From Caulobacter sp. AP07 (GTDB lineage: Bacteria > Pseudomonadota > Alphaproteobacteria > Caulobacterales > Caulobacteraceae), in assembly GCF_000281955.1 (NCBI RefSeq), contig NZ_AKKF01000122.1, forward strand, positions 62,001-126,000: a stretch of DNA of 64,000 bases, given 5' to 3'. Positions 36,121 through 45,194 of the stretch are shown here, piece after piece. The position numbers and the translations under genes are program-made. Each line of letters begins with the position of its first letter. The stretch's first letter is position 1. The notes under the pieces were generated by a model. That model saw only the letters and a list, made by a program, of their open reading frames with translations, was not told the DNA's origin and ran no database searches.

Positions 36121-36594
36121 ATGCAGACGATCAGCCCGTTCCTGTGGTTCGACACCCAGGCCGAGGAGGCGGCGAACTTCTACGTCTCCATCTTCCCCAA
36201 TTCCAAGATCACCTCGGTGTCGCGCTACGGCGAGGCCGGCCCTGGCCCGGCCGGCGGCGTGATGACCATCGGCTTCGAGCTGGACGGCCAGGCCTTCACC
36301 GGCCTGAACGGCGGCCCGCACTTCAAGTTCACCGAGGCGGTGTCGTTCGTGGTCCATTGCCAGGGCCAGGCGCAGGTCGACCACTACTGGGACGCCCTCA
36401 CCGCCGACGGCGGCCAGGAGTCGCACTGCGGCTGGCTGAAGGACAGGTACGGCCTGTCCTGGCAGATCGTGCCGCAGGAATTCCTCGATCTGATGAGCGA
36501 CCCCGACAAGGCCAAGGTCGGCCGGGGCATGGCGGCGATGATGCAGATGGCCAAGCTGGACATCGCCAAGCTGAAGGCGGCGGCGGAGGGGTAG
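36121..36594 (+). CDS. VOC family protein (PhnB-like)
   Basis: The 157-residue protein belongs to the 3-demethylubiquinone/PhnB-like VOC group. It starts 'MQTISPFLWFDTQAEEAANFYVSIFPNSKI' and includes 'FELDGQAFTGLNGGPHFKFTEAVSFVVHC', 'YWDALTADGGQESHCGWLKDRYGLSWQIVP' and the frequent C-terminal helix 'KVGRGMAAMMQMAKLDIAKLKAA'. Substrate unknown. Convergent with the PhnA-like gene, with a hairpin between them. Confidence 0.9.
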   Translation: MQTISPFLWFDTQAEEAANFYVSIFPNSKITSVSRYGEAGPGPAGGVMTIGFELDGQAFTGLNGGPHFKFTEAVSFVVHCQGQAQVDHYWDALTADGGQESHCGWLKDRYGLSWQIVPQEFLDLMSDPDKAKVGRGMAAMMQMAKLDIAKLKAAAEG

Positions 36595-36606
36595 GGTGCG
36601 ATAGAA

Positions 36607-36625
36607 CCTCCCCCACGGGGGGAGG
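36607..36625. terminator. 8-bp GC hairpin between VOC and PhnA-like genes
   Basis: CCTCCCCC (36607-36614) pairs with GGGGGAGG (36618-36625) around a 3-base loop. It lies 12 bp after the VOC stop and 8 bp from the convergent stop, as expected of a shared terminator-like hairpin; no T-tract. Confidence 0.5.
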
Positions 36626-36632
36626 ACCGGCC

Positions 36633-36854
36633 CTACGCCTTCTTCACGAACTCCACCCGCAGCACCAGGCCGCGCACCTTCTCGACATTGGCCTCGATCT
36701 CGTCGGTGTCGCCGGTCAGGCGGATGTTCTTGACCAGGGTCCCGCGCTTCAGGGTGACGCCGCCCGAACCCTTGACCTTGAGGTCCTTGATCAGGGTGAC
36801 GTTGTCGCCGTCGGCGAGGATGTTGCCGTTGCTGTCGCGGGTTTCGTCGGCCAT
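36633..36854 (-). CDS. PhnA/YjdM-domain protein
   Basis: The 73-residue protein corresponds to the C-terminal PhnA domain ('DSNGNILADGDNVTLIKDLKVKGSGGVTLKRGTLVKNIRL', 'ANVEKVRGLVLRVEFVKKA'). The N-terminal zinc ribbon of full-length PhnA/YjdM proteins is absent, which is common in alphaproteobacteria. The former name 'alkylphosphonate utilisation' does not reflect a demonstrated role; YjdM-type proteins have no established substrate. Confidence 0.88.
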   Translation of the reverse strand: MADETRDSNGNILADGDNVTLIKDLKVKGSGGVTLKRGTLVKNIRLTGDTDEIEANVEKVRGLVLRVEFVKKA

Positions 36855-36923
36855 GGGCTATCTCCTGAAAGTGCGGCTGCATAGCAGCGCGCGCGTCCAA
36901 TTCAAAACCGCGCCGGTAGCCGA

Positions 36924-37856
36924 CTAACGCTCCGGCCGCGGCTTCTCGATCCCCGGGACCTCGCCGATCCGCGCGGCGAGGAAGTCGACCAGCAGCCGGA
37001 CCCGGGCGACCCCCGCGCGCTCGGGGACGATCAGCATGTTCAGCGGGACGGACGGCGGCGCGTAGTCCGGCAGGATCGTCTCCAGCCGGCCCGCCGCCAG
37101 GAGATCGTCGACCAGCCATCGATGGGCGGGCCCCACGCCACGCCCGGCGACAAGGGCCTCGCGCGCGGCCAGCCCATGGTCAACCCGGAAACGCCCTCCA
37201 AAGGGCGTCGCGTGATGTTCGCCGCCCGGCCCCCGCAGGACGAGCGTTTCACTGCCCGCCACGTTCGACATCCGGACGCCTTCGTGGCCAGCCAGGTCTT
37301 CCGGGACAGCCGGCCGCCCGCGCGTCGCCAGATAGTCCGGCGCCGCCACCAGCAGACGCCGGCTCTGGCCAAGGGCCCGCAGCTTCATGGCGCTGTCGGT
37401 GAGCGGACCCAGGCGCAGCGCGACGTCGACGCCTTCCCGCACCAGGTCGACGCGCTCGTCGGTGAGGTTGAGGTCGATCCCGATGTCGGGATAGGCGTCC
37501 TGGAACGCAAAGATCAGCCGGCTGAGGTGCAGGACTCCGAAGGCCGCCGTGCAGGAGATCCGGATCGTGCCGGCCGGCGCGCCGCGCGCGCCGCGCGCCT
37601 CGTCCCCGGCCTGTTCGACGAGACGCAGGATCTGGATGCAGTCGGCGTAGTAGCGGCCGCCTTCGTCAGTCATGGCGACCCGCCGGGTGGTCCTGCTGAG
37701 CAGGGGCGCGCCGACGGCCTCCTCCAGCTCGCGCAGATGCCGCGTGATCGTCGACTGCCCAACGCCGAGCTCCCGCGCGACGGCGGACAGACTCCCCCGC
37801 TCAGCCACCCGGACGAAGGTGCGCATGCGCTCCAGCGTGACGTCCGATCTATCCAT
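36924..37856 (-). CDS. LysR family regulator
   Basis: The 310-residue protein has a winged HTH ('RMRTFVRVAERGSLSAVARELGVGQSTITRHLRELEEAVG') and a substrate-binding domain from about residue 95 ('GTIRISCTAAFGVLHLSRLI'). It is divergent from the NQO1-like flavoprotein gene over 95 bp that contain a 6-5-6 palindrome, which supports control of that gene. Confidence 0.92.
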   Translation of the reverse strand: MDRSDVTLERMRTFVRVAERGSLSAVARELGVGQSTITRHLRELEEAVGAPLLSRTTRRVAMTDEGGRYYADCIQILRLVEQAGDEARGARGAPAGTIRISCTAAFGVLHLSRLIFAFQDAYPDIGIDLNLTDERVDLVREGVDVALRLGPLTDSAMKLRALGQSRRLLVAAPDYLATRGRPAVPEDLAGHEGVRMSNVAGSETLVLRGPGGEHHATPFGGRFRVDHGLAAREALVAGRGVGPAHRWLVDDLLAAGRLETILPDYAPPSVPLNMLIVPERAGVARVRLLVDFLAARIGEVPGIEKPRPER

Positions 37857-37879
37857 TATTCGGCATTATCTTATACATT

Positions 37880-37896
37880 ATCCACATGTAGTGGAT
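37880..37896. promoter_or_regulatory. ATCCAC-N5-GTGGAT palindrome (LysR box)
   Basis: A 6-5-6 perfect inverted repeat (T-N11-A type) in the gap between the LysR gene and the divergent flavoprotein gene, 55 bp before the latter's start. Such sites are the typical recognition sequence of LysR-type activators. Confidence 0.6.
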
Positions 37897-37951
37897 CGCG
37901 GCGGCGCCGCCTACCTGGAGGATCGATTTCCACCGATAGGATCGCCGCCCC

Positions 37952-38824
37952 ATGAAAGTCCTGCTCGTCTTCGCCCATCCCGAACCACGCTCGCTCAACG
38001 GCGCGCTCCGCGACGTCGCCGTCCAGGAACTCGAGGCCCAGGGCCATGAGGTGCGGGTAACCGACCTCTATGCCGACGGCTGGAAGTCGCAGGTCGACCG
38101 CGCCGACTTCCCCGTCCTGGCGCCGGACACGCGCTTCAAGCCCGCAGCCGCCTCCGGAGACGCCTTCGTCGCCGACGCCCTGACCGCGGACGTCAAGGCC
38201 GAGCAGGAGAAGCTGCTGTGGGCCGACGTCCTGCTCCTCCAGTTTCCCCTCTGGTGGTTCACCATGCCGGCGATCCTCAAGGGCTGGGTCGATCGAGTCT
38301 ACGCCTACGGCTTCGCCTATGGCGTCGGCGAGCACAGCGACGCGCGATGGGGCGACCGCTACGGCGAGGGGACCTTGGCGGGGAAGCGCGCCATGCTGCT
38401 GGTGACCGCCGGCGGATGGGAGGAGCACTATGACGCCGACGGGATCAACGGTCCGATCGACGACCTGCTGTTCCCGATCAACCACGGGATCCTCTATTAT
38501 CCCGGCTACGACGTGCTGCCGCCGTTCGTGGCCTACAGGGTCGACCGCCTCGACGCGGCCGGCTTCGAGCCCGTCGCCGAGCGCCTGCGCCAACGGATGC
38601 GGACACTGGGCTCCACCCCGCCCATCCCCTACCGGCGGCAGAACGGCGGCGACTATCTGATCCCGAGCATGAAGCTCAGACCTGGCCTGGAGACCCCGGG
38701 CGCGACCGGCTTCGCGCTGCATCAGAACGGGGCGGAACCAGCCGTCCGAGAGACTTCGCCACCGAACCTCGCGGCCAATGTGACGGCGAAGGGCCTCCGT
38801 TCCGGTTCGCGCCAGGAAGCCTAG
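37952..38824 (+). CDS. NAD(P)H-quinone oxidoreductase-like flavodoxin-fold protein
   Basis: The 290-residue protein starts with 'MKVLLVFAHPEPRSLNGAL', the FMN/FAD phosphate-binding signature of the flavodoxin_2 family (NQO1, MdaB, KefF). 'ADVLLLQFPLWWFTMPAILKGWVDRVYAYGFAY' binds the flavin ring. It should reduce quinones in two-electron steps with NAD(P)H. The C-terminal 50 residues ('RPGLETPGATGFALHQNG...') are an unusual extension of the 200-240-residue core. It is divergent from a LysR gene that probably responds to quinones or aromatic compounds. Confidence 0.88.
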   Translation: MKVLLVFAHPEPRSLNGALRDVAVQELEAQGHEVRVTDLYADGWKSQVDRADFPVLAPDTRFKPAAASGDAFVADALTADVKAEQEKLLWADVLLLQFPLWWFTMPAILKGWVDRVYAYGFAYGVGEHSDARWGDRYGEGTLAGKRAMLLVTAGGWEEHYDADGINGPIDDLLFPINHGILYYPGYDVLPPFVAYRVDRLDAAGFEPVAERLRQRMRTLGSTPPIPYRRQNGGDYLIPSMKLRPGLETPGATGFALHQNGAEPAVRETSPPNLAANVTAKGLRSGSRQEA

Positions 38825-38875
38825 CACCTGCGGATCGTTGGCCCGGGGGAGCGATTTCACGTCCCCACCCACAGT

Positions 38876-38966
38876 CGTCATCCCCCGACTTGTTCGGGGG
38901 ACCCAAGCGGAGTCCGACGCCGTACCCAAGGCCGCTTGGGTCCCCCGCATAAAGCGGGGGATGACG
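38876..38966. repeat. 91-bp CGTCATCCCCC element, copy 1
   Basis: Ends CGTCATCCCCC (38876-38886) and GGGGGATGACG (38956-38966) are exact inverted repeats. CGACTTGTTCG, the GACCCAAGCGG arm and its partner CCGCTTGGGTC, and GCATAAAGC follow in order. An inverted copy of the same length lies at 45621-45711. Confidence 0.8.
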
Positions 38967-39001
38967 GATGATGGGAACGGAAACCTGTCGAGGTCTCACA
39001 C

Positions 39002-39919
39002 CTAGCGCTTCCGCCCCAGCGGATGCTTGCTCTTCACCACCTGGGCCAGGTGGTCCCCCGCCACATGGGTGTAGATCTGGGTCGTGGCGATATCGGCATG
39101 GCCCAGCAGGGTCTGGATCACCCGCAGGTCGGCGCCGCCCTCCAGCAGGTGGGTGGCGAAGGCGTGGCGCAGCACGTGGGGGCTGACGGTGTCGCGATCG
39201 AGCCCGGCGGCGATCGCCGCGTCCTCCAGCAGCTGCGACACCCGCCGCGCCGTCAGCCGCCCGCCCTTGCCGCGTGACGGGAACAGCCACGGGCTATCCT
39301 TCACGCCCTTGGGAAGAAAGCCGGCGCGGACCTCCAGATAGGCCTTCACCGCCGCGCGGGCCGCGTCGTTCAGCGGGGCCAGCCGCTCCTTGCCGCCCTT
39401 GCCCTTGACCATCAGGAAGGCCGGGTCGCGGGCGATCGTCGCCAGGGGCAGGTTCAGCAGTTCCGAGATCCGCAGGCCCGAGGCGTAGAGCAGCTCGACC
39501 ATGCAGGCCAGGCGCAGGCCCTGGGCTCCGTCCTTGGCGGCGGCCGCCGCGATCAGCCGCTCGACCGCGTCGCGCGACAGCACCTTGGGCAGGGGTCGGC
39601 CGGCCTTGGGGGCCTCGACCCGGCGCGAGGGGTCGTCGGCCCGCCAGCCCTCGCCCAGCACGAATCGGTAGAACTGGCGCACCGCCGAACGGCGGCGGGC
39701 GGCGGTGGCCGGCGACAGGCCCTTGGCGCCCAGGTCGGCGAAATAGGCCTCGATGGTCTCGGCGCTGGCGGTGTCGAGGTCGTCCTGGCGGCCGGCCAGG
39801 AAGGCGCGGGCGTCGGCCAGGTCCTTCTCGTAGGCGGTCAGGGTGTTGCGGGCCGCCGCGCGCTCGACGGCCATCATCTCGAGGAAGGCGTCGATCCAAC
39901 CGGAAGCCGAGATGCTCAT
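39002..39919 (-). CDS. xerD: Tyrosine recombinase XerD
   Basis: The 305-residue protein has an N-terminal SAM-like core-binding domain ('WIDAFLEMMAVERAAARNTLTAYEKDL') and a catalytic domain. 'YASGLRISELLNL' holds the first Arg, 'GKGGKER' the Lys, 'SPHVLRHAFATHLL' H248 and R251, 'LLGH' H274 and 'YTHV' the nucleophile Y283. The full set of catalytic residues and its length point to XerD, which with XerC resolves chromosome dimers at dif. No dif-like site was recognised in the window. Its start overlaps by 4 bp the end of the 485-residue gene upstream. Confidence 0.93.
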   Translation of the reverse strand: MSISASGWIDAFLEMMAVERAAARNTLTAYEKDLADARAFLAGRQDDLDTASAETIEAYFADLGAKGLSPATAARRRSAVRQFYRFVLGEGWRADDPSRRVEAPKAGRPLPKVLSRDAVERLIAAAAAKDGAQGLRLACMVELLYASGLRISELLNLPLATIARDPAFLMVKGKGGKERLAPLNDAARAAVKAYLEVRAGFLPKGVKDSPWLFPSRGKGGRLTARRVSQLLEDAAIAAGLDRDTVSPHVLRHAFATHLLEGGADLRVIQTLLGHADIATTQIYTHVAGDHLAQVVKSKHPLGRKR

Positions 39920-41373
39920 TTCACCTGCAGCGCCAGCAGCCCCTCCACGGCCAGGGCGCGGGCGTCGGCCTCCAGCCCGGCCTTGGCCAGGGCGCGGACC
40001 AGGCGGGCGCGATCGACGGGACCGGGACCGCTGGCGCCGGCGTCGGCCGCCACCGACAGGGCCAGCAGCGCCGCCTCGCCCTGCCGGCCGGCCGCCGCCG
40101 CGTCGTCCATCACCACCAGGCGGGCCGGCGAGGCCGCCGACTTGCCGGGATCGAAGGTCGCGAACTGGGCGCGGGCCTCGGGGCCCATGGTCCCGCCGAG
40201 CGCGGCCAGGATCAGGGCGGCCGGCTGGACGGGCGACTTGACGCCGGCCTGGGCGCCGCGCTCGATCAGCCGGTCCAGGGTCTGGCCGTCCTTGCGCCCT
40301 TCGGCGGCGGCCAGGGCGGCGTCGAGCAGGGCCAGGTCAATGGGGCCGGCGTTGGGGATCGTGTCGCCCGTCAGCCTGGCGCGGATCGCCTGGGCGGTGG
40401 CCAGGTCGCCGGCCGCCAGGGCGGCGCGGGCCAGCAGCACCGGGTCCTGCAGCGGCGCGTCGGCCCGGGCCAGGGCGGCGATCGAGGCGGCCGAGGCCTT
40501 GGCGGCGTCGACGAAGGCCGGCAAGCCCTTGGCCTGGCGCAGGAAGGCGATGTCGGCGGCCTGGGCGGCGGTCAGGTCGGCGCCGCCAGCCAGGGCGGCC
40601 ACGTCGCCTGAGGGCTTGAGGACCGGCTTCAAGGCCGGCGAGGCCGTGGCGGCGGCCGCCTGGATGTCCAGGCCCAGCTTGCGCGAGAGGGCGTAGTTGA
40701 CGCCGTTCTTCAGGTTGGCCGCGCCCCCCGGGGCGCCCGTCAGCAGGGCGGTCATCAGGCGGGCGTAGTCGGCGTCCTTGGCCTGGGTGGCGGCGAGGTT
40801 GAGGGTCAGCTGGGCGGCGTCGGTCTGGCCGGCCAGAGCCTGGCAGAAGGCCCGCAACCGCAGCCAGTAGAGCGCGCCGCGATCGACGCTCAGCGCCTCG
40901 CCGATCTTGCAGGCCTTGTCGTCGCCGCCGGTGATCAGGGCCGCCTCGGCCGCGGCCGCTGACAGCTGCGCACTGTCGGCGACGCCGGGCGCGCGATCCA
41001 GCACCGCATTGGCCCCGGCCGCGTCGCCCAGGGCGATCAGGGCCATGGCCCGGGCCGCGCCCATCTCGGGATCGCCGCCGACTCCCGCCGGGCCGTTGGC
41101 GCCGGTGGCCAGCACCCGCCGCGCCAGGCCGGCGCTGGCCGGCGACAGCGGCTTGGCGGCCAGCTTGGGCAGCACCTCGCGGGCGATGCCCGGCGCGGTG
41201 TCCTTCCACAGGCCGGCGGACAGGCCGGTGTCGCCCGCCGGGGTCGAGAACAGGTCCGGCGGAGCCAGGGTCTGGACCTGCACCTGCCCGAACGCGGGGA
41301 CAAAGGCGGAGGTCGACAGCAGGGCGGCCAGGACGAGGGCCGAGCCGGTCGTGAGTCGCTGGGAAAGGGCCAT
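39916..41373 (-). CDS. Exported alpha-helical repeat protein, unknown function
   Basis: The 485-residue protein has a signal peptide ('ALVLAALLSTSAFVPAFG') and an Ala-rich mature part (about a quarter Ala). Repeating helical pairs ('ARAMALIALGDAAGANAVLD', 'ARAALAAGDLATAQAIRARL') resemble TPR/HEAT-type solenoids. The enzyme class cannot be named. The gene is co-transcribed with xerD (ATGA overlap) and opposes aroK. From memory, the same neighbour order (xerD, this gene, aroK, aroB) occurs in Caulobacter crescentus, so it is a conserved lineage gene rather than a recent arrival. Confidence 0.75.
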   Translation of the reverse strand: MALSQRLTTGSALVLAALLSTSAFVPAFGQVQVQTLAPPDLFSTPAGDTGLSAGLWKDTAPGIAREVLPKLAAKPLSPASAGLARRVLATGANGPAGVGGDPEMGAARAMALIALGDAAGANAVLDRAPGVADSAQLSAAAAEAALITGGDDKACKIGEALSVDRGALYWLRLRAFCQALAGQTDAAQLTLNLAATQAKDADYARLMTALLTGAPGGAANLKNGVNYALSRKLGLDIQAAAATASPALKPVLKPSGDVAALAGGADLTAAQAADIAFLRQAKGLPAFVDAAKASAASIAALARADAPLQDPVLLARAALAAGDLATAQAIRARLTGDTIPNAGPIDLALLDAALAAAEGRKDGQTLDRLIERGAQAGVKSPVQPAALILAALGGTMGPEARAQFATFDPGKSAASPARLVVMDDAAAAGRQGEAALLALSVAADAGASGPGPVDRARLVRALAKAGLEADARALAVEGLLALQVK

Positions 41374-41494
41374 GGATCAACTATGCCGCAGGATGGAGGT
41401 TGGCGAAACTTTTCGCCCCCAGGAACAGCTTGGACGCCGCCTTGGTCCAAACCTTGGCGGGAACGGCTGGGCTCGTGTAAATGCGGAGGTGGCC

Positions 41495-42124
41495 ATGACC
41501 GACGATCCCGCCCATCCTCGCCCTGACTTGGGGGCTCGCCCCGACCTGGGGGCCAGCCCCGACCCGAGGGCCGCCCTGCGCCTCCGGACCATCGTCCTGG
41601 TGGGGCTGATGGGCGTGGGCAAGTCCAGCGTCGGCCGCCGCCTGGCCACCGCGCTGGACCTGCCGTTCCGCGACGCCGACAACGAAGTCGAGGCCGCCGC
41701 CGGCCGCACCATCCCCGAGATCTTCGCCGAGATGGGCGAGCCCGCCTTCCGCGACGGCGAGCGGCGGGTGATCGCCCGGCTGCTGGACGAGCCGCCGCAC
41801 GTGCTGGCCACCGGCGGCGGGGCGTTCGCCAACGCCGAGACCCGCGCCCTGATCAAGGACAAGGCCATCGCCGTCTGGCTGAAGGCCGACCTGGAGCTGC
41901 TGGCCCGCCGCGTCAGCCGCAAGGAAGGCCGGCCGCTGCTGAAGGGCCGCGACCCGATGGCCGTGCTGCGCGAACACGCCGAAACCCGCTACCCCGCCTA
42001 TGGCGAGGCCCACCTGACGGTCGAGACCGGCGACACCGCCCACAGCGTGGCGGTCGAGGCGGTGATCCAGGCGCTCCACGCCTATCTGGCCCGCCCCCTG
42101 CACTCCGAAAGCGAACCCCAGTGA
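41495..42124 (+). CDS. aroK: Shikimate kinase
   Basis: AroK phosphorylates shikimate with ATP at step 5 of the chorismate pathway. Residues 37-45 are the P-loop 'GLMGVGKSS'. '[32 protein letters not shown]' contains the substrate-binding Asp and Arg, and '[10 protein letters not shown]' is the third signature. The first 27 residues are an extension with a tandem [12 protein letters not shown] repeat before the core; the start at 41495 follows GGAGG. Length 209 (core 175-180). The next gene aroB overlaps by 4 bp (GTGA), so the two are translated together. Confidence 0.95.
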   Translation: MTDDPAHPRPDLGARPDLGASPDPRAALRLRTIVLVGLMGVGKSSVGRRLATALDLPFRDADNEVEAAAGRTIPEIFAEMGEPAFRDGERRVIARLLDEPPHVLATGGGAFANAETRALIKDKAIAVWLKADLELLARRVSRKEGRPLLKGRDPMAVLREHAETRYPAYGEAHLTVETGDTAHSVAVEAVIQALHAYLARPLHSESEPQ

Positions 42125-43230
42125 TCCAGATCATTCCCGTGGGCCTGGGCGCGCGCGCCTATGACGTGGTCGTCGGGACCGGCCTGATCGACCGGGCCGG
42201 CGAGCACATCGCGCCGCTGCTCAAGCGCAAGCGCGTGGCCATCGTCAGCGACACCAATGTCGGCGACCACCATGGCGAGCGCCTGGCCAATTCGCTGGAG
42301 CACGCCGGCGTCGCCACCGACGTGATCCTGGTCCCGCCGGGCGAGGAGACCAAGAGCTTCGAGGGCCTGGCCGAGCTGTCCGACCGCCTGCTGGCCCTGG
42401 GCCTGGAGCGCGGCGACATGGTGGTGGCGTTCGGCGGCGGGGTGGTCGGTGACCTGACCGGCTTCGCGGCGGCGATCTACAAGCGCGGCATCGACTTCAT
42501 CCAGATCCCCACCACCCTGCTCGCCCAGGTCGACAGCTCGGTCGGCGGCAAGACCGCCATCGACACCCCGCGCGGCAAGAACCTGATCGGCGCCTTCCAC
42601 CAGCCGCGCCTGGTGCTGGCCGACCTCGACGTGCTGGCCACCCTGCCGGCTCGCGAACTGGCCTGCGGCTATGCCGAGATCATCAAGTACGGCCTGCTGG
42701 GCGACTTCGCGTTCTTCGAATGGTTGGAGGCCCACGTCAAAGCCGTGCTGGAGCGCGACACCGGCGCGCTGGTCCGCGCCGTCGGCCGTTCGGTGGAAAT
42801 GAAGGCCGAGATCGTCGCCGAGGACGAGAAGGAGGCCGGCCGCCGGGCCCTGCTCAACCTCGGCCACACCTTCGGCCACGCGGTCGAGGGCGAGATGGGC
42901 TTCGGCGACGCGCTCAAGCACGGCGAGGCCGTGGGGCTGGGCATGGCCCAGGCCTTCCGGTTCTCGGTGCGCCAGGGCCTGTGCTCGGCCCAGGACGCCG
43001 CCCGCGCCGAGGCGGCGATCAAGGCGGCGGGCCTGCCGACCAGGCTGTCGGACGTGCGCGCCGAACCCTTCAGCGCCGACGCCCTGATCGCCCACACCGC
43101 CCAGGACAAGAAGGCCGAGGGCGGGACCCTGACCTTCGTGCTGGTCCGCGCCATCGGCGACGCCTTCGTGGCCAGGGACGTCGACCGGGACGCGCTGCGG
43201 GCGTTCCTGCTGGAGGAAGGGGCGGTCTAG
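42121..43230 (+). CDS. aroB: 3-dehydroquinate synthase
   Basis: AroB converts DAHP to 3-dehydroquinate using NAD and a metal. The 369-residue protein shows '[20 protein letters not shown]', '[78 protein letters not shown]' and the metal ligands in '[14 protein letters not shown]'. The GTG start overlaps the aroK stop. The C-terminal '[25 protein letters not shown]' is usual for alphaproteobacterial AroB. Confidence 0.97.
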   Translation: MIQIIPVGLGARAYDVVVGTGLIDRAGEHIAPLLKRKRVAIVSDTNVGDHHGERLANSLEHAGVATDVILVPPGEETKSFEGLAELSDRLLALGLERGDMVVAFGGGVVGDLTGFAAAIYKRGIDFIQIPTTLLAQVDSSVGGKTAIDTPRGKNLIGAFHQPRLVLADLDVLATLPARELACGYAEIIKYGLLGDFAFFEWLEAHVKAVLERDTGALVRAVGRSVEMKAEIVAEDEKEAGRRALLNLGHTFGHAVEGEMGFGDALKHGEAVGLGMAQAFRFSVRQGLCSAQDAARAEAAIKAAGLPTRLSDVRAEPFSADALIAHTAQDKKAEGGTLTFVLVRAIGDAFVARDVDRDALRAFLLEEGAV

Positions 43231-43352
43231 AGCGCACGGGTTTGCCATCGGGGGAGTGACCGGAGGCGTTGGCGCTCAGCGACTTCATGCGATCGTCACG
43301 GGTCGCCACATAGTCTTCACTCGATCCCGGCTCGGCCGGTTGAGGAAAACAC

Positions 43353-43517
43353 ATGAAGCCTCCCATCAAGCGCCTGGCCGATCTCAAGCCCTCGCCAGCC
43401 AAGGCCTACGCGCGGCCCACGCCGATGGTGGCGAGGCGGAAGACCGCGAAGGTCATGACCGATGAAGAGCGGTCGGCCTTCCTCGCATCCCGGCCGGACC
43501 TCGCCCCGAAATCCTGA
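43353..43517 (+). CDS. 54-residue basic protein downstream of aroB
   Basis: An ATG preceded by TGAGGA at 10 bases opens a 54-codon frame ending TGA at 43515-43517. The protein 'MKPPIKRLADLKPSPAKAY' continues 'RPTPMVARRKTAKVMTDEERSAFLASRPDLAPKS' and has a net positive charge. The second half has a helical, charged turn. It is on the same strand as aroB (gap 122 bp) and the CNNM gene (50 bp on). The balanced sequence and ribosome site favour a real gene, but I recognise no family. Confidence 0.5.
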   Translation: MKPPIKRLADLKPSPAKAYARPTPMVARRKTAKVMTDEERSAFLASRPDLAPKS

Positions 43518-43567
43518 GCGGACCGTCGCCCCTCCCGCGCGACGCGTCGCTGGCGTACAACCTCACC

Positions 43568-44854
43568 ATGATCCTCACCGCCATCCTCGGGCTCGCGCCC
43601 ATCGTCATCGCCCTGCTGGCGATCTCGGCCCTGTTCTCGGCCGCCGAGACGTCGCTGACCGCCGCGTCGCGGGCGCGGATGCATCAGCTGGAGCGGGAGG
43701 GCGACCGGCCGGCCAAGCGGGTCAACAAGCTGCTGTCCGACCAGGAGACGATGATCGGGGCGGTGCTGCTGGGCAACAACCTGGTCAACATCCTGGCCTC
43801 GGCCCTGGCCACCCAGGTGCTGACCGCCGCCATCCCCGGCCCCTGGGGCGTGGCCGCCGCCACCGCGACCATGACGGTGCTGGTGCTGGTGTTCGCCGAG
43901 GTGTTGCCCAAGACCCTGGCGATCCTCAAGTCCGACGACGTCGCCCGCTTCCTGTCGGGGCCCACCCTGGTGGTGGTGCGGCTGTTCGGGCCGATCATCT
44001 ACGCCATCCAGTGGATCGTCCGCCGCACCCTGCGGCTGTTCGGCGTCAAGCTGACCATGGAGGTCGACGTGCTGGCCGCCCACGAGGAGATCCGCGGCGC
44101 GGTCGAGTACCACCACTCCGAGGGCGGGGTCGAAAGCGGCGACCGGCGGATGCTGGGCGGGGTGCTGGACCTGTCGGACATGGACGTCTCGGAGATCATG
44201 GTCCACCGCAAGTCGATCACCCTGATCGACGCCGACCTGCCCGCCCGCGAGCTGGTGGCCGAGGCCCTGGAGGCCCAGCACACCCGCATCCCGCTCTATC
44301 GCGACAACGCCGACAACATCGTCGGGGTGCTGCACGCCCGCGACCTGCTGCAGGCCCTGGCCGCCGCCAACGGCGACATCGACGCCATCGACGTGGCCAC
44401 CATCCAGCGCGAGCCCTGGTTCATCCCCGACACCACCAACCTCAAGGACCAGCTCAACGCCTTCCTCAAGCGCCGCAGCCACTTCGCCCTGGTGGTCGAC
44501 GAGTACGGCGCCCTGCAGGGGCTGGTCACCCTGGAGGACATCCTCGAGGAGATCGTCGGCGAGATCGAGGACGAGCACGACACCAGCGTCGAGGGCCTGC
44601 GGCCGCAGCCCGACGGCTCGGTGCATGTCGACGGCCACGTGACGGTGCGCGACCTGAACCGGGCCATGGACTGGCGCCTGCCGGAAGGCGACGCGGTGAC
44701 CATCGCCGGCCTGGTGATCCACGAGGCCCAGACCATTCCGGAGCCGGGCCAGATCTTCATCTTCCACCACCACCGCTTCCAGGTGCTGCGCCGCCAGCGC
44801 AACCAGATCACCGGCCTGCGGATCAGCGGCCGACTGGACGAGGGCGCCCGCTAG
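43568..44854 (+). CDS. CNNM/CorC family membrane protein with CBS pair (HlyC/CorC)
   Basis: The 428-residue protein starts with a CNNM (DUF21) membrane domain ('FSAAETSLTAASRARMHQLE', 'LLGNNLVNILASALATQVL', 'VFAEVLPKTLAILKSDDVA') of about four helices. A CBS pair follows ('DVSEIMVHRKSITLIDADLP', 'RRSHFALVVDEYGALQGLVTLEDILEEIVGEIEDEHD'), then the C-terminal CorC_HlyC domain ('DLNRAMDWRLPEGDAVTIAGLVIHEAQTIPEPGQ'). Relatives move Mg or Co, or aid cation efflux; older labels such as 'hemolysin' are misleading. A hairpin overlaps the stop. Confidence 0.92.
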   Translation: MILTAILGLAPIVIALLAISALFSAAETSLTAASRARMHQLEREGDRPAKRVNKLLSDQETMIGAVLLGNNLVNILASALATQVLTAAIPGPWGVAAATATMTVLVLVFAEVLPKTLAILKSDDVARFLSGPTLVVVRLFGPIIYAIQWIVRRTLRLFGVKLTMEVDVLAAHEEIRGAVEYHHSEGGVESGDRRMLGGVLDLSDMDVSEIMVHRKSITLIDADLPARELVAEALEAQHTRIPLYRDNADNIVGVLHARDLLQALAAANGDIDAIDVATIQREPWFIPDTTNLKDQLNAFLKRRSHFALVVDEYGALQGLVTLEDILEEIVGEIEDEHDTSVEGLRPQPDGSVHVDGHVTVRDLNRAMDWRLPEGDAVTIAGLVIHEAQTIPEPGQIFIFHHHRFQVLRRQRNQITGLRISGRLDEGAR

Positions 44855-44875
44855 GCGGAATGTCGAGATTCCGCC
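44854..44875 (+). terminator. GGCGGAAT hairpin at the CNNM gene end
   Basis: GGCGGAAT (44854-44861) pairs with ATTCCGCC (44868-44875) around GTCGAG. The first base is the last of the stop codon. No T-tract follows. Confidence 0.45.
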
Positions 44876-45194
44876 CTAAGCATTTGATTCAGCGTCCCAT
44901 CCTGACGATTCCGTTTGAGAAGCACCGTTGACGGCGGCAGGATGCGGCAAGCTGGAACCGTCACCATGGCGGCGCGTTGTCAGCACGCCGGACGTTCGCA
45001 CGCCCGACGTTCGCACGGGGGGAAAGCAGCTTGGCCAAGGCAATGCGCCGCGCCGAGGACGACGGGATCGATGATCTCGCCGACCGTCCGGAGACCTCCA
45101 GGGCGACCTGTCCGCCGGGGCCGACCTACCCTATGATGGCCTTGGCCTCGCCCACACCGAGAGGTTGTCGATCCGTGCCCTGGAGCCCTGAACA
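44855..45194. other. 340-bp gap before the response regulator
   Basis: It holds the hairpin above, a direct repeat GACGTTCGCACG (44991-45002 and 45006-45017), and TTGACGGCGG near 44928, which resembles the -35 half of a housekeeping promoter. A low-confidence small frame (45031-45198) overlaps its 3' part. No recognised RNA or repeat family. Confidence 0.45.

Noticed and set aside
39002-39919. Integrase of a mobile island
   Set aside because: The recombinase has the XerD length and layout and stands in a conserved housekeeping neighbourhood without a tRNA or direct repeats.
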